This document shows, piece by piece, positions 60,901-63,530 of a stretch of DNA of 64,000 nucleotides (positions within the stretch are counted from its first letter, which is position 1; every line of letters starts with the position of its first letter). This stretch comes from Symbiodinium microadriaticum (taxonomy: Eukaryota; Sar; Dinophyceae; Suessiales; Symbiodiniaceae): assembly GCA_001939145.1 (NCBI GenBank), contig LSRX01000062.1, forward strand, positions 514,510 to 578,509, written 5' to 3'. Below the pieces are notes generated by a model. It ran no database searches. It was not told the origin of the DNA and worked only from the letters and a program-made list of their open reading frames with translations. The position numbers and the translations under genes are program-made.

Positions 60901-63530
60901 CTGCCAGGTTTGAGGCACCTAGTTGCTGACTACATAGGCAGAAAAAAAGTGCACACTTTCAGTTCTATAAGGGATCATCTTCTCCCAAAAAGTTCAAAGT
61001 GTAGTCATGCAGCTACTAAGGGCAAGCACGCCGCATGTTGCAGGGGTTTTGGGGGTTTGGGCCGGGCTGTCAGTAATGTTGATCATTGCAGTCCTTGAGG
61101 CTTAGCATCAGACTGAGGATCCCCCCAAACCCTAAACCCCTAAACCCCCAAAGCTCTAAACCCCTAAAGCCCTAAACCCTAAACCCAAAACCCCTAAACC
61201 CCTCCAGGATTTTGGTATACCAGTCTTGAACCTGTACCCTAGCTCCAAAGCCCGTAACCGTGCGCCGGGGAAGGGCACTTCTTTACAAGGACTCCAAAAG
61301 GGAGCCTTGTTTAGTGAAGCCCTTACACCCTAAACTCTGTGTTCTTCAAGACGAACATGCACCCTCAAATGCCCCAAAAACTGTCCTAAACACTTGAAAT
61401 GCCCTGAACCCTTAGCCCCCTTAACGGAATCGTTTAAGGAACCGATCAAGCTTCAGAGAAGCCTTTTTAAGGCACCCTTCGAACTTCGGAGTTCCCTTAA
61501 AGGAACCCTTAATAGGGTGCTATAAGGGTTCTATCCTAGCGTCCCCTTTAAGGGTACTACAGGGTTCTATTGTAGGGTCCCCCTTAAGGGCACTATAGGC
61601 TTCTATCCAAGGCTCCCCTTTGAGGGGTGCGACAACGTTCTATCATAGGGCTCCCCTTCAACGTCAAGGAGTCCTTAGAGGAGACCGCTTGTAGTAGCCC
61701 TCTTTAAAGGAGCCCTTTAGGGACTCGGACCCCGGCCTCCATCTAAAGAGCCTCCAATGTCCAACACCCCTCAACTAAGGAATAACGTCTCCTAACTTTC
61801 ATTAGGGTTCAGGGTTTAGGGTTCAGGGTTTGGGGTTTAGGGTTTTAGGGAACCTTCATGTAGAATGTAAAGTTTATTCCTTAACTAGCCTGTTGTACCC
61901 TACGGCGCGAAGCCCTGAACCTCGTCGGGCCCTTGTGCTCACATAACGACCGTTGTAGTCGTCCTTGCTAAGGCCTTAGAAGCCCCCCCTCCCTGTTCCC
62001 ACTGCCTCGCTTTAACCCAAAACCCCAAACCCTAAACCCTGCACCCTAAACCCCATATAATCCCTATACGCCATACCCTAAACCCTGAACCCCTAACCCA
62101 AAACCCTGTGCCCTGAACCCCACATAATCCCTATATGCTACGCCCTAAACCCTATAAACCCCTAGACCGTAGACCCCTCAACTCTGCCTCCAAACAATAG
62201 ACATGTGCCTTCGTAACTAGAACAGGGCTTTAGGGTTTAGGGTTTAGGGGAGTTAGGGTTTAGGGGTGTAGGCTTAGCCCTCAACTCATACCCTAAACCC
62301 TAGAAACCCCTAGACAGTAGACCCCATACAATCCCTTTAAGCCATACCCTAAACTCTCTGAACCCCTAGACAGTAGAGCCCTCAACTCTGCCTCCTGAAT
62401 CATCTTCACCAGCTCGTGGTCGAAGTTGCACTCGAGCAAGCCGCCCTTGAACTTGCTGCTGATCGTCTCCTGAATCTAAAGTCTGTACTATCTACAGGCA
62501 AGGTGGCTACATGCTGCGTTGCAGGGGGTCTCGTCTCCTGGGGAGTTTTTTTTGTTTAAGGGCCCTTTTTCCGCCTGCACGACAAGTCTTCGGCTACGGA
62601 ATCCTGGAGAGTTTAGGGTTTAGGGTTTTGGGCCTTAGAGGGTTACTCCTTCGAGGTTCCTCTTAGGGGGTTTTATGTACTTAGGCCTGGAAGGGGTTTG
62701 TGTAGAGATGCTTCAAGGGTAAAGAATATACTCTAAAACCCGAAACCCGATAGCAATAACATCTGTAACCAATAGAAGTATATCAAAATGGAACCTTTCG
62801 ACAAGCATCGGCAACCAACATGTGCTAAGGTAGCTCCCGTGATAGGGGGTCCTGAAACTTCGGCTGATTCCAGCACCCCCCAACTACCCTCCATTATACC
62901 CGAAATACCCACTTTTAAGGACCATACCGGCTCTCTTAAAGGCTACTTGGGGATATCCGAAATACCCACTCTTAAGGATCATACAAGGGCTCTCTTAAAC
63001 GGTACATGAAACTTCGGCTGATTGTCTTAAGAGTTTAATACTTAGTTGGAGCGGTTTTTGGGGTGTGTAGGGGTTCTAAGGCGCCGGAGGCCACTAACTC
63101 CAATAGACTTTGAGGGTCCATACACACTGCCACTACCATGCTACTCATAGTTCCAGGGGACCAGAACAGTATATATGGACAGTCTTGGATATACTAATTG
63201 CAGCACGTTTTTCCAGGCTCCCTTTAGGGCTCCTTTTGTGGTTCCTTCGACTGGCAAGTCATCTATCGGGGTCGGCTTCCTTTCCCAAATCGACCTAAGC
63301 ACCTTTATCGTGGCATTTACGGCTTTCTATTCTTTCGGAGGAATTGCGATTACGAGTTGGGAAAGTCTCCCCCCATAACATTTAATTACCTAGAAACCTT
63401 GGGGTTGCCCGGGGGGGAACAGGGAGTGGGGGGTTGAAGGCCTTTCAAGGGAGTGGGGGGGCGGGAGAGGGGAGAGGAGGGGTGCAGAAATCGCGCGGCG
63501 AGGGTCCTCCGACTTCACGAGGAGGTTCAC
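605..63530 (-). CDS. Dynein heavy chain, probably axonemal (partial, about 58 exons)
   Basis: This is a microtubule motor heavy chain of the cilium or flagellum, which binds intermediate and light chains with its tail and swings its linker over the AAA+ ring. The window holds only the tail (DHC_N1) and most of the linker (DHC_N2). The exons listed below join into 1011 open codons with matching phases. Family landmarks appear in the expected order: [132 protein letters not shown] and KKCFEGVKSLEL. The first few hundred residues and the whole AAA motor lie outside. Family membership is near certain. The axonemal call rests on the [11 protein letters not shown] and [12 protein letters not shown] type linker segments; I did not assign an inner-arm or outer-arm class. 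Exact boundaries are inferred from splice sites and phase, and a few small exons may be missing. Confidence 0.93.
690..1290. repeat. GGCTTCCTTGAAGG short tandem motif region
   Basis: The intron upstream of exon 58 holds many irregular copies of GGCTTCCTTGAAGG and GGGTTCCTTT, with palindromic cores such as TTCCTTGAAGG. It contains no coding signal. A second patch of the same kind is at 15138-15238. Confidence 0.7.
1648..1753. mobile_element. Palindromic element, family E
   Basis: Arms GGGTAGTTCTCTAA and complement, with inner TTAGGGTCCC arms and a GTGCCGTACTA centre. Other copies: 19130-19233, 20382-20493, 38700-38775, 44461-44555, 47394-47490 and 48087-48192. Confidence 0.87.
2345..2520. repeat. 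TTTAGGG telomere-like tract next to exon 57
   Basis: Degenerate TTTAGGG, CTTTAGGG and TTTGGGG units abut the donor side of exon 57. Confidence 0.9.
2526..2574 (-). CDS. DHC exon 57 (linker)
   Basis: Reads [16 protein letters not shown] plus one base, matching KxPxxVQPHLKKCFE. Acceptor TGCCAG|G, donor GT. Confidence 0.98.
2757..2850. repeat. (TATG)n microsatellite
   Basis: About twenty tetranucleotide units with a single interruption. It lies in the intron between exons 56 and 57. Confidence 0.95.
3335..3545. repeat. CCCTAAA telomere-like array on the donor side of exon 56
   Basis: One of the longest and cleanest arrays in the window, mixing CCCTAAA and CCCCTAAA. With the TTTAGGG tract at 3635-3722 it brackets exon 56 in opposite orientations. 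Confidence 0.95.
3573..3629 (-). CDS. DHC exon 56 (linker)
   Basis: Reads [19 protein letters not shown], the most diagnostic linker motif (FPRFYFLSNDELLEIL). The acceptor GTCAG|T is the only exception to AG|G in the model. GC donor. Confidence 0.99.
3635..3722. repeat. TTTAGGG telomere-like tract on the acceptor side of exon 56
   Basis: Degenerate TTTAGGG units start within about ten bases of the acceptor of exon 56. Confidence 0.92.
4166..4213 (-). CDS. DHC exon 55 (linker)
   Basis: Reads [16 protein letters not shown], the IQKxLxDYLExKR motif. Acceptor CTTCAG|G. The GA donor gives KKRP-FFPRFYF with exon 56. Confidence 0.97.
6090..6500. repeat. Facing CCCTAAA and TTTAGGG tracts inside one intron
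   Basis: CCCTAAA units at 6090-6200 are followed by TTTAGGG units at 6300-6500, an inverted pair about 100 bp apart, both within the intron between exons 54 and 55. Confidence 0.85.
6871..6925 (-). CDS. DHC exon 54 (linker)
   Basis: Reads [18 protein letters not shown], matching RxxxKxPxVxxACxxPGLL. Acceptor GCACAG|G. The GA donor after TTG is in phase with exon 55, but the family has about a dozen residues more here. Translation stays open for ETLGSRV beyond, so the donor may be later and a further exon may exist. Confidence 0.9.
7426..7464 (-). CDS. DHC exon 53 (linker)
   Basis: Reads [12 protein letters not shown] plus two bases, matching FxxVDxxFxxIM. Acceptor CTGAAG|G, GC donor splitting the arginine codon. 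Confidence 0.96.
7717..7776 (-). CDS. DHC exon 52 (linker)
   Basis: Reads [19 protein letters not shown], the YLExIFxxSEDIRxQLPxE motif, one of the clearest matches. Acceptor TCTCAG|G, GA donor. Confidence 0.98.
8323..8426. mobile_element. Palindromic element, family C
   Basis: Arms read GGTTGATGATATAAATCCTG and complement, around CCATAATTCCCATAG. Other copies: 3725-3820, 30589-30692, 39668-39770, 41149-41245, 43618-43715, 47893-47998, 52451-52555 and a partial one at 52995-53085. Confidence 0.88.
9128..9165 (-). CDS. DHC exon 51 (linker)
   Basis: Reads [12 protein letters not shown] plus two bases, giving VQKSWMYLEN across the junction, the VQRxWMYLE motif. Acceptor CGACAG|G, donor GT. Confidence 0.96.
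9258..9356. mobile_element. Palindromic element, family B
   Basis: Inverted repeat with ends CCCATAGGCTCCTTAGTAG and its complement around AGGATCCTA-type sequence. Other copies are at 10050-10140, 12094-12189, 27212-27276, 27465-27562, 32572 (cut by the N gap), 40418-40495 and 59989-60083. Confidence 0.85.
9463..9573. mobile_element. Palindromic element, family A
   Basis: About 110 bp inverted repeat with ends CCCAAAGGCTCCATGTACC and its complement. Loops contain TATATAGG and AGGCCTTAAA type sequence. It has no coding capacity and is MITE-like or introner-like. Confidence 0.85.
9933..9971 (-). CDS. DHC exon 50 (linker)
   Basis: Thirteen codons, [13 protein letters not shown], the VxxWExxLSxIxE motif. 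Acceptor GGCCAG|G, donor GT. Confidence 0.96.
11112..11238. mobile_element. Palindromic element, family I
   Basis: Arms with CCAGAGACTCCAATATCC type ends and TTAATTAAGGAATA inside. A second copy is at 43117-43225, and a decayed one near 61780-61885. Confidence 0.8.
11606..11653 (-). CDS. DHC exon 49 (linker)
   Basis: Reads [16 protein letters not shown], matching ALEDNQVxLSxMKxSR. Acceptor TTGAAG|G. The GC donor after TTCTTG keeps phase with exon 50, but the family usually has several more residues before VxxWE, so a small exon may be missing in this intron. Confidence 0.9.
11818..11880 (+). other. tRNA-like A and B boxes (possible SINE head or tRNA relic)
   Basis: TGCCCGAGTGGATTAAAGCG at 11821 resembles a tRNA-Ser/Leu A box. 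GGCTCAAATCTC at about 11867 resembles a B box, at tRNA-like spacing. The anticodon stem and acceptor stem do not fold properly, so this is not a functional tRNA. It may be a decayed SINE head. Confidence 0.3.
12094..12189. mobile_element. Palindromic element, family B
   Basis: Full-length copy with TTACCCATAGGCTCC ends. Confidence 0.88.
12862..12895 (-). CDS. DHC exon 48 (linker)
   Basis: Eleven codons, [11 protein letters not shown], matching the FxLRSTEExxQALEDN motif of axonemal chains. Acceptor CTCGAG|G, GC donor. Confidence 0.95.
13492..13539 (-). CDS. DHC exon 47 (linker)
   Basis: Reads [15 protein letters not shown], matching WxxxxFxxxxHK. Acceptor CACCAG|G, GC donor. Confidence 0.93.
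14586..14645 (-). CDS. DHC exon 46 (linker)
   Basis: Reads [19 protein letters not shown], matching IxxxAxKExxIExxLxxI. Acceptor AGAGAG|G, GA donor splitting an arginine codon. Confidence 0.96.
15138..15238. repeat. Tandem array AGGGTTCCTTTAAGGGCTCC
   Basis: Three or four irregular units of about 32 bp, each containing GGGTTCCTTT, GGGCTCCTT and GGGATC. Confidence 0.8.
15450..15497. mobile_element. Minimal palindromic element, family C
   Basis: Only about 48 bp: the left terminal GCGGTTGATGATA is fused to the last part of the right arm, so the middle of the element is lost. Confidence 0.8.
15963..16048 (-). CDS. DHC exon 45 (linker)
   Basis: Begins [20 protein letters not shown], then QNHSDLIA. 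It matches TGxxFxPxxxxFTLxxLLxLxLxxHxExI. Acceptor GCCCAG|G, GC donor. Decayed copies of its last 26 nt and donor lie in the downstream intron (see findings). Confidence 0.97.
16522..16591 (-). CDS. DHC exon 44 (linker)
   Basis: Begins [20 protein letters not shown], then VKQ. This matches the signature LPLIxxLRxxAMRxRHW of dynein linkers. Acceptor TCAAG|G, donor GT. Confidence 0.97.
17589..17728. repeat. Tandem array, about 24-bp unit
   Basis: Five or six units of the type GGACCTAAAAACCCATAAAC in tandem, within an intron next to telomere-like repeats. Confidence 0.8.
17844..17900 (-). CDS. DHC exon 43 (linker)
   Basis: Reads [18 protein letters not shown], matching YxxLKxxIxxFxxxLPL. Acceptor GCCCAG|G, GC donor. 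Confidence 0.94.
17905..18370. repeat. GGGTTTATA satellite derived from telomere-like repeat
   Basis: About 300 bp of irregular nine-base units such as GGGTTTATA and GGGTTTATG grade on both sides into TTTAGGG. The open plus-strand frame across it (Gly-Phe-Ile repeats) is a by-product of the nine-base period. Confidence 0.9.
18950..18993 (-). CDS. DHC exon 42 (linker)
   Basis: Reads [14 protein letters not shown] plus two bases, matching LPKxxxxWxAY. Acceptor TGAGAG|G, donor GT chosen by phase. Confidence 0.8.
19640..19730 (-). CDS. DHC exon 41 (start of linker domain)
   Basis: Thirty codons beginning [20 protein letters not shown] and ending [10 protein letters not shown]. This is the WxxLxxxxLxxxVxxFxxxLxxLPK segment, the longest exon found (91 nt). 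Acceptor TGTAAG|G, GC donor. Confidence 0.95.
20014..20123. mobile_element. Palindromic element, family A
   Basis: A nearly perfect full-length copy with arms CCCAAAGGCTCCATGTACC. Other good copies are listed separately; diverged relatives lie near 10523, 26195, 28148, 33985, 35251, 54891, 58709 and 59182. Confidence 0.9.
21199..21233 (-). CDS. DHC exon 40
   Basis: Reads [11 protein letters not shown] plus two bases, matching LYxxWxxxWxxxxW. Acceptor GCACAG|G. A GC donor splits the tryptophan codon. Confidence 0.9.
21668..21709 (-). CDS. DHC exon 39
   Basis: Reads [14 protein letters not shown], the ExxLLxxLYxLY lead-in. Acceptor CATCAG|G, donor GT. Confidence 0.9.
22704..22736 (-). CDS. 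DHC exon 38
   Basis: Eleven codons, [11 protein letters not shown], the conserved ExLFGLPxTxYPxL motif. Acceptor GTGGCAG|G, GA donor. Confidence 0.93.
23926..23968 (-). CDS. DHC exon 37 (tail to linker)
   Basis: Reads [14 protein letters not shown], matching the charged helix before ExLFGLP. Acceptor CTTGAG|G. A GA donor gives the junction KLEA-ELFGIEP. Confidence 0.92.
24060..24145. repeat. Dispersed hairpin repeat with GGCTTTTGGGC motif
   Basis: Sequence of the type CTCAAAGGACTC, GGCCCAAAGACC, then TATATAGGGCTTTTGGG. Similar copies occur at 2270-2330, 31165-31250 and 36687-36775, each in an intron. Confidence 0.75.
25341..25439. mobile_element. Palindromic element, family D
   Basis: Arms ACCTGTAACCGAAAAGACCT and complement around TAATAAGGAACCC. 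Other copies are at 44013-44105 and 39504-39592. Confidence 0.87.
26102..26132 (-). CDS. Candidate DHC exon (uncertain)
   Basis: The segment reads [10 protein letters not shown] from acceptor CACCAG|G to a GC donor. It would continue exon 36 in phase, but exon 37 then does not fit unless a further exon lies between. A second weak candidate, DTLKLGPAI, is at about 25906-25932. Exons 36 and 37 also join directly in frame, so both stay outside the count. Confidence 0.25.
26849..27000. mobile_element. Palindromic element, family G, with internal duplication
   Basis: Arms TAGGGGCCTTAATAATTAGA and a GGGTTTTGGGG inner part. The left part is repeated three or four times here. Other copies lie near 20740-20880, 29567-29665, 34190-34285, 35112-35215 and 46611-46770. 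Confidence 0.78.
27465..27562. mobile_element. Palindromic element, family B, with 18-bp flanking repeats
   Basis: Full-length copy. It lies between two identical 18-bp direct repeats (27435-27452 and 27560-27577). The right copy includes the donor of exon 36, and a 12-bp stretch separates the left copy from the element. Confidence 0.9.
27576..27661 (-). CDS. DHC exon 36 (tail)
   Basis: Begins [20 protein letters not shown], then ALDMVTQQ, matching DVxxFxxxxAPxxxxxxxxAL. Acceptor GCGAAG|G. The GA donor in sense is CT|GAGTAAG; this donor sequence is repeated 125 bp away on the far side of a palindromic element (see findings). Confidence 0.9.
28646..28710 (-). CDS. DHC exon 35 (tail)
   Basis: Reads [20 protein letters not shown], matching LxKxKExFKxxLLxxxxxF. 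Acceptor ACCAAG|G, GC donor, phase 0. Confidence 0.9.
29354..29463. mobile_element. Palindromic element, family A
   Basis: Full-length copy with both arms intact, directly on the donor side of exon 34. Confidence 0.9.
29489..29546 (-). CDS. DHC exon 34 (tail)
   Basis: Reads [19 protein letters not shown], matching the FxxTLxEAE helix. Acceptor GGACAG|G, GC donor in phase 1. Confidence 0.9.
30075..30119 (-). CDS. Candidate extra DHC exon (uncertain)
   Basis: The stretch reads [15 protein letters not shown] between AG and GC, in phase 0 on both sides, so it could be inserted between exons 33 and 34 without shifting the frame. Its acceptor is AG|A rather than AG|G, and exons 33 and 34 already fit the family spacing without it. 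It is not in the 58-exon count. Confidence 0.3.
30346..30454. mobile_element. Palindromic element, family A
   Basis: Full-length copy, very similar to the ones at 20014 and 29354. Confidence 0.9.
30589..30692. mobile_element. Palindromic element, family C, with 17-bp flanking repeats
   Basis: Full-length copy between two identical 17-bp direct repeats, AGGACATCTAGGTTGTG, at 30567-30583 and 30694-30710. Confidence 0.9.
30743..30790 (-). CDS. DHC exon 33 (tail)
   Basis: Sixteen codons, [16 protein letters not shown], continuing FE from exon 32 as in YEVxVxxEE. Acceptor CGCCAG|G. The GC donor after GGA fits exon 34; a GT donor 10 nt further would add AWP but breaks phase. Confidence 0.85.
31489..31548. 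repeat. Compound microsatellite GA, TA, CA
   Basis: GAGAGA, then TATATA, then CACACA runs in succession within an intron. Confidence 0.95.
32054..32093 (-). CDS. DHC exon 32 (tail)
   Basis: Reads [13 protein letters not shown], the PIEEKYxxLxxYE motif. Acceptor GCTCAG|G, GC donor, phase 0. Confidence 0.95.
32349..32455. mobile_element. Palindromic element, family A
   Basis: Full-length copy ending about 20 bp from the 3' end of exon 31, so it sits at the very start of that intron. Confidence 0.9.
32474..32547 (-). CDS. DHC exon 31 (tail)
   Basis: Begins [20 protein letters not shown], then ESKI. This is the LxxxLxLLxxCKxDxxxxExxI segment. A GC donor splits the lysine codon to give KIKPIEDKY with exon 32. 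The 400-N gap begins 45 bp beyond the acceptor, within the upstream intron. Confidence 0.93.
32592..32991. other. Assembly gap, 400 N
   Basis: Exactly 400 N, probably a placeholder length. The sequence stops within the left arm of a family B palindrome. Confidence 0.98.
33143..33252. mobile_element. Palindromic element, family A
   Basis: Full-length copy in the intron between exons 30 and 31. Confidence 0.9.
33605..33662 (-). CDS. DHC exon 30 (tail)
   Basis: Reads [19 protein letters not shown], matching LxxFFxxNTxxLxxxPxxL. Acceptor CCGCAG|G, GC donor. Confidence 0.93.
34487..34570 (-). CDS. DHC exon 29 (tail)
   Basis: Begins [20 protein letters not shown], then NARTEMN. This is the conserved LVxHCxxWQxKxTxLLN motif. 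Acceptor GCCAAG|G, GA donor. Confidence 0.96.
35070..35110 (-). CDS. DHC exon 28 (tail)
   Basis: Reads [13 protein letters not shown] plus two bases, matching INFIxIDCxxLK. Acceptor ATATGAG|G, GA donor splitting the lysine codon. Confidence 0.93.
35700..35855. repeat. AT-rich simple repeat
   Basis: Irregular ATT, ATA and AAT triplets, followed by TATATA. Non-coding, within a family G related palindrome. Confidence 0.85.
36045..36515. repeat. Microsatellite cluster (ACAT, ATAC, TA)
   Basis: (ACAT)n at 36090-36164, (CATATA)n at 36230-36310 and (ACAT)n at 36466-36512 with TA-rich links. All the long frames here on either strand are simple-repeat translations. Confidence 0.95.
36597..36639 (-). 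CDS. DHC exon 27 (tail)
   Basis: Reads [14 protein letters not shown], matching YKxIQxEIQxEE. Acceptor GAGCAG|G, GC donor. Confidence 0.94.
36884..36998. repeat. (AGT)n microsatellite
   Basis: About 38 trinucleotide units with a few substitutions. It lies in the intron between exons 26 and 27. Confidence 0.97.
37159..37196 (-). CDS. DHC exon 26 (tail)
   Basis: Twelve codons, [12 protein letters not shown], plus two bases. With exon 27 it gives QDIQRYKDVQ, matching DIxRYKEIQ. Acceptor TCCGAG|G, GC donor. Confidence 0.92.
38054..38129 (-). CDS. DHC exon 25 (tail)
   Basis: Twenty-five codons containing [20 protein letters not shown], the diagnostic xWxxDKDxFIxRYxK motif. Acceptor CCCCAG|G, GC donor. 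Confidence 0.95.
38784..38857 (-). CDS. DHC exon 24 (tail)
   Basis: Begins [20 protein letters not shown], the IxxGMxxxAxxLxxYLxxW segment. Acceptor CCGCAG|G. The GC donor after CAACT was chosen by phase, so the last residues are provisional. Confidence 0.85.
39375..39401 (-). CDS. DHC exon 23 (27-nt microexon)
   Basis: Nine codons, DCCIKYVKE, following the KDE of exon 22 as in DExxLKxVKxI. Acceptor CCGGAG|G, GC donor. Confidence 0.78.
39668..39770. mobile_element. Palindromic element, family C
   Basis: Full-length copy with both GGTTGATGATATAAATCC arms. Confidence 0.9.
40518..40535 (-). CDS. DHC exon 22 (18-nt microexon)
   Basis: Six codons, EISKDE, completing the conserved YEIISxDEE motif between exons 21 and 23. 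Acceptor GTGCAG|G, GA donor. The short length makes the exact borders provisional, but frame and family order agree on both sides. Confidence 0.78.
41872..41928. repeat. (CA)n microsatellite
   Basis: A CA run with a short CCCACC interruption in the middle. Confidence 0.95.
42118..42152 (-). CDS. DHC exon 21 (tail)
   Basis: Reads [11 protein letters not shown]. The lysine-rich linker followed by FFE corresponds to the KPxPSFYE segment before the ISxDEE motif. Acceptor GGGCAG|G, GC donor, phase 0 into exon 22. Confidence 0.82.
42791..42831 (-). CDS. DHC exon 20 (tail)
   Basis: Reads [13 protein letters not shown], charged and coiled-coil-like, in the variable segment after VVPRL. Acceptor GGCCAG|G, GC donor. 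An alternative acceptor at 42853 would add AQSALAR in the same frame. Confidence 0.7.
43790..43915. repeat. CCCTAAA telomere-like array
   Basis: Nearly pure CCCTAAA with some CCCTAA units, on the donor side of exon 19. Confidence 0.93.
43959..43991 (-). CDS. DHC exon 19 (tail)
   Basis: Begins RLAEHLYQ across the junction, completing VVPRL. Acceptor GACAG|G. The 3' end is uncertain: GT after CAG, or GC one or two bases around GTCGA/GAGC, are all possible. I chose GA|GC to fit exon 20. Confidence 0.72.
45243..45276 (-). CDS. DHC exon 18 (tail)
   Basis: Reads [10 protein letters not shown] plus two bases, leading into VVPRL across the next junction. Acceptor GCCGAG|G, donor GC splitting the arginine codon. 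Confidence 0.82.
46093..46129 (-). CDS. DHC exon 17 (tail)
   Basis: Reads [12 protein letters not shown] plus one base. Length and phase fit the helix between the PTxxQL and VVPRL motifs. Acceptor TACAAG|G, donor GT. Sequence similarity is low, so confidence comes mainly from position and phase. Confidence 0.75.
46784..46825 (-). CDS. DHC exon 16 (tail)
   Basis: Fourteen codons, [14 protein letters not shown], the KVxFxPTxxQL segment. Acceptor CTGCAG|G, donor GT. Confidence 0.93.
48361..48612. repeat. Four-copy tandem repeat
   Basis: Four copies of a unit of about 58 bp starting AATAATTCATGA, at 48367, 48425, 48483 and 48558. It lies in the intron downstream of exon 15. Confidence 0.85.
48642..48712 (-). 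CDS. DHC exon 15 (tail)
   Basis: Reads [20 protein letters not shown] then IRD, the diagnostic GDxKTEPxPLFKVxxVL motif. Acceptor CCTTAG|G, donor GT. Confidence 0.96.
49075..49117 (-). CDS. DHC exon 14 (tail)
   Basis: Reads [14 protein letters not shown] plus one base, matching AVKKSLQELSRAING. Acceptor TGGAG|G. A GC donor splits the glycine codon shared with exon 15. Confidence 0.95.
49810..49890. mobile_element. Palindromic element, family K
   Basis: Arms ATTTAAGCTACCATAATGGG and complement. Partial copies are near 33955, 46890 and 49258. Confidence 0.72.
50486..50518 (-). CDS. DHC exon 13 (tail)
   Basis: Eleven codons, [11 protein letters not shown]. It continues YIDK from exon 12. Acceptor GTCGAG|G. 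A GC donor gives the in-frame junction ALKK-AVKTSL, as in the family. Confidence 0.9.
50525..50690. repeat. TTTAGGG and TTTGGGG array on the acceptor side of exon 13
   Basis: About twenty heptamer units start directly upstream (sense) of exon 13. A single N lies at 50602. Confidence 0.93.
50876..50945. mobile_element. Shortened palindromic element, family A
   Basis: A 70-bp derivative: the left arm and centre are intact, then it jumps to the right terminal ATGGAGCCTTTGGG. An internal deletion removed most of the right arm. Confidence 0.85.
51204..51252 (-). CDS. DHC exon 12 (tail)
   Basis: Reads [16 protein letters not shown], the EVQxEWxxYIxKVD motif. Acceptor CCTCAG|G, donor GT after GACAAG. 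Confidence 0.93.
51683..51753 (-). CDS. DHC exon 11 (tail)
   Basis: Begins [20 protein letters not shown]. It matches the IxxxMxxSYxxF segment. Acceptor GAAAG|G. I chose the GT donor after TATAT because it is the only nearby donor that keeps phase with exon 12; the last few residues are therefore less certain. Confidence 0.82.
51790..51935. repeat. TTTAGGG array on the acceptor side of exon 11
   Basis: Units of TTTAGGG, CTTTAGGG and TTTTAGGG begin about 40 bp from the acceptor of exon 11. Confidence 0.92.
52451..52555. mobile_element. Palindromic element, family C
   Basis: Full-length copy ending 17 bp from the 3' end of exon 10, so the donor of that intron is almost at the element's edge. 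Confidence 0.9.
52573..52611 (-). CDS. DHC exon 10 (tail)
   Basis: Thirteen codons, [13 protein letters not shown], corresponding to the HRxxVxxxLxxxH segment after exon 9. Acceptor ACGCAG|G, donor GT, phase 0. Confidence 0.85.
53426..53509 (-). CDS. DHC exon 9 (tail)
   Basis: Twenty-eight codons beginning [20 protein letters not shown], then DDEFRDVQ. This matches the CxxISETLLVKIEKKRVYxxxEF segment. Acceptor GGCCAG|G, donor GC. Flanking telomere-like repeats here run TTTAGGG on both sides of the plus strand, an exception to the usual pattern. Confidence 0.95.
54195..54257 (-). CDS. DHC exon 8 (tail)
   Basis: Twenty-one codons beginning [20 protein letters not shown], aligned with HCxEVxxIVxxFKxxNxxI of the family. 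Acceptor GTCGAG|G, donor GT. Confidence 0.92.
54352..54441. other. Assembly gap, 90 N
   Basis: Ninety N inside a TA-rich microsatellite in the intron between exons 7 and 8. Confidence 0.98.
55048..55102 (-). CDS. DHC exon 7 (tail)
   Basis: Reads [18 protein letters not shown], the LTWASxGIKxFFVRECRK motif of dynein tails. Acceptor ACAAAG|G, donor GT, ends in phase 0. Confidence 0.95.
55426..56333. repeat. First copy of a 908-bp exact duplication
   Basis: Identical as far as I can read to 56335-57242, with one N at 56334 between the copies. It carries the palindrome at 55447-55540, CCCTATATTAAA repeats and the 3' part of exon 6. Most likely two contig ends that overlap but were not merged. 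Confidence 0.85.
55975..56260. repeat. CCCTATATTAAA repeat
   Basis: Telomere-like units in which TATA or TATAT is inserted after CCCTA, giving units such as CCCTATATTAAA and CCCTATATAAG. Repeated at 56884-57169 in the duplicated block. Confidence 0.85.
57186..57257 (-). CDS. DHC exon 6 (tail)
   Basis: Reads [20 protein letters not shown] followed by LPG, matching the tail motif LFxEHIRxLDxKIxPGLTKL. Acceptor TCCAAG|G. The likely donor is GA after GGCTT, chosen because it keeps phase with exon 7. A truncated second copy of this exon lies at 56277-56333, inside a duplication that is probably an assembly artefact. Confidence 0.93.
57270..57372. mobile_element. Palindromic element, family J
   Basis: Arms TTAACCTACCAAAACCTAC and complement. 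It begins about a dozen bases from the acceptor of exon 6. A partial relative is at 59900-59985. Confidence 0.78.
58387..58427 (-). CDS. DHC exon 5 (tail)
   Basis: Reads [13 protein letters not shown] plus two bases. It continues exon 4 into the conserved VVRDYNKII motif. GT donor; the split codon TC|G is completed by exon 6. Confidence 0.93.
59285..59480. repeat. CCCTAAA array on the donor side of exon 4
   Basis: CCCTAAA and CCCCTAAA units run up to about 25 bp from the donor of exon 4. Confidence 0.92.
59506..59583 (-). CDS. DHC exon 4 (tail)
   Basis: Twenty-six codons beginning [20 protein letters not shown] and ending EHVLRV. This is the IPY-A-QRxKLRVLRENV tail helix pair. The acceptor GACCCAG|G and a GT donor give phase 0. 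High GC marks it off from the telomere-like intron on both sides. Confidence 0.95.
59989..60083. mobile_element. Palindromic element, family B
   Basis: Full-length copy with clean arms. It lies in the intron between exons 3 and 4. Confidence 0.9.
60325..60575. repeat. TTTAGGG array with GGGCCTTAGGG variant units
   Basis: TTTAGGG units alternate with GCCTTAGGG and GGCCTTAG variants, giving a higher-order pattern. It lies in the intron between exons 3 and 4. Confidence 0.88.
60858..60893 (-). CDS. DHC exon 3 (tail)
   Basis: Twelve codons reading [12 protein letters not shown], the REVKYWEKL region of the tail. Acceptor GGACAG|G, donor GT, phase 0 on both sides. Confidence 0.85.
62392..62469 (-). 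CDS. DHC exon 2 (tail)
   Basis: The 26-codon exon contains [18 protein letters not shown], matching the conserved tail motif of the type VNFDPELVKLIREV. The acceptor is ATTCAG|G. A GC donor after CAGGAG joins it in frame to exon 3, restoring the IQE-VYYWEK junction expected in the family. Confidence 0.9.
62870..63006. mobile_element. Palindromic element, family H, with 17-bp flanking repeats
   Basis: Arms CACCCCCCAACTACCCTCC and related, with a partly repeated right half. It is bounded by identical 17-bp repeats TGAAACTTCGGCTGATT at 62853-62869 and 63007-63023. Relatives are at 1-75, 960-1075, 8028-8110, 24000-24060, 25538-25628 and 50358-50448. Confidence 0.85.
63495..63530 (-). CDS. DHC exon 1 of this model (tail, tentative)
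   Basis: The segment reads [12 protein letters not shown] between an AG|G acceptor and a GC donor. The LLVKSED piece resembles the stretch before the NFDPEL motif in dynein tails. Phase 0 fits exon 2. The region is weakly conserved in the family, so this exon is tentative. It is the most 5' coding piece I can see. Confidence 0.45.

Noticed and set aside
61200-61250. [11 protein letters not shown] on the minus strand, similar to the RDYNKIL motif
   Set aside because: The true RDYNQIM motif is exon 5 at 58.4 kb, and exons 2 and 3 join perfectly without it.
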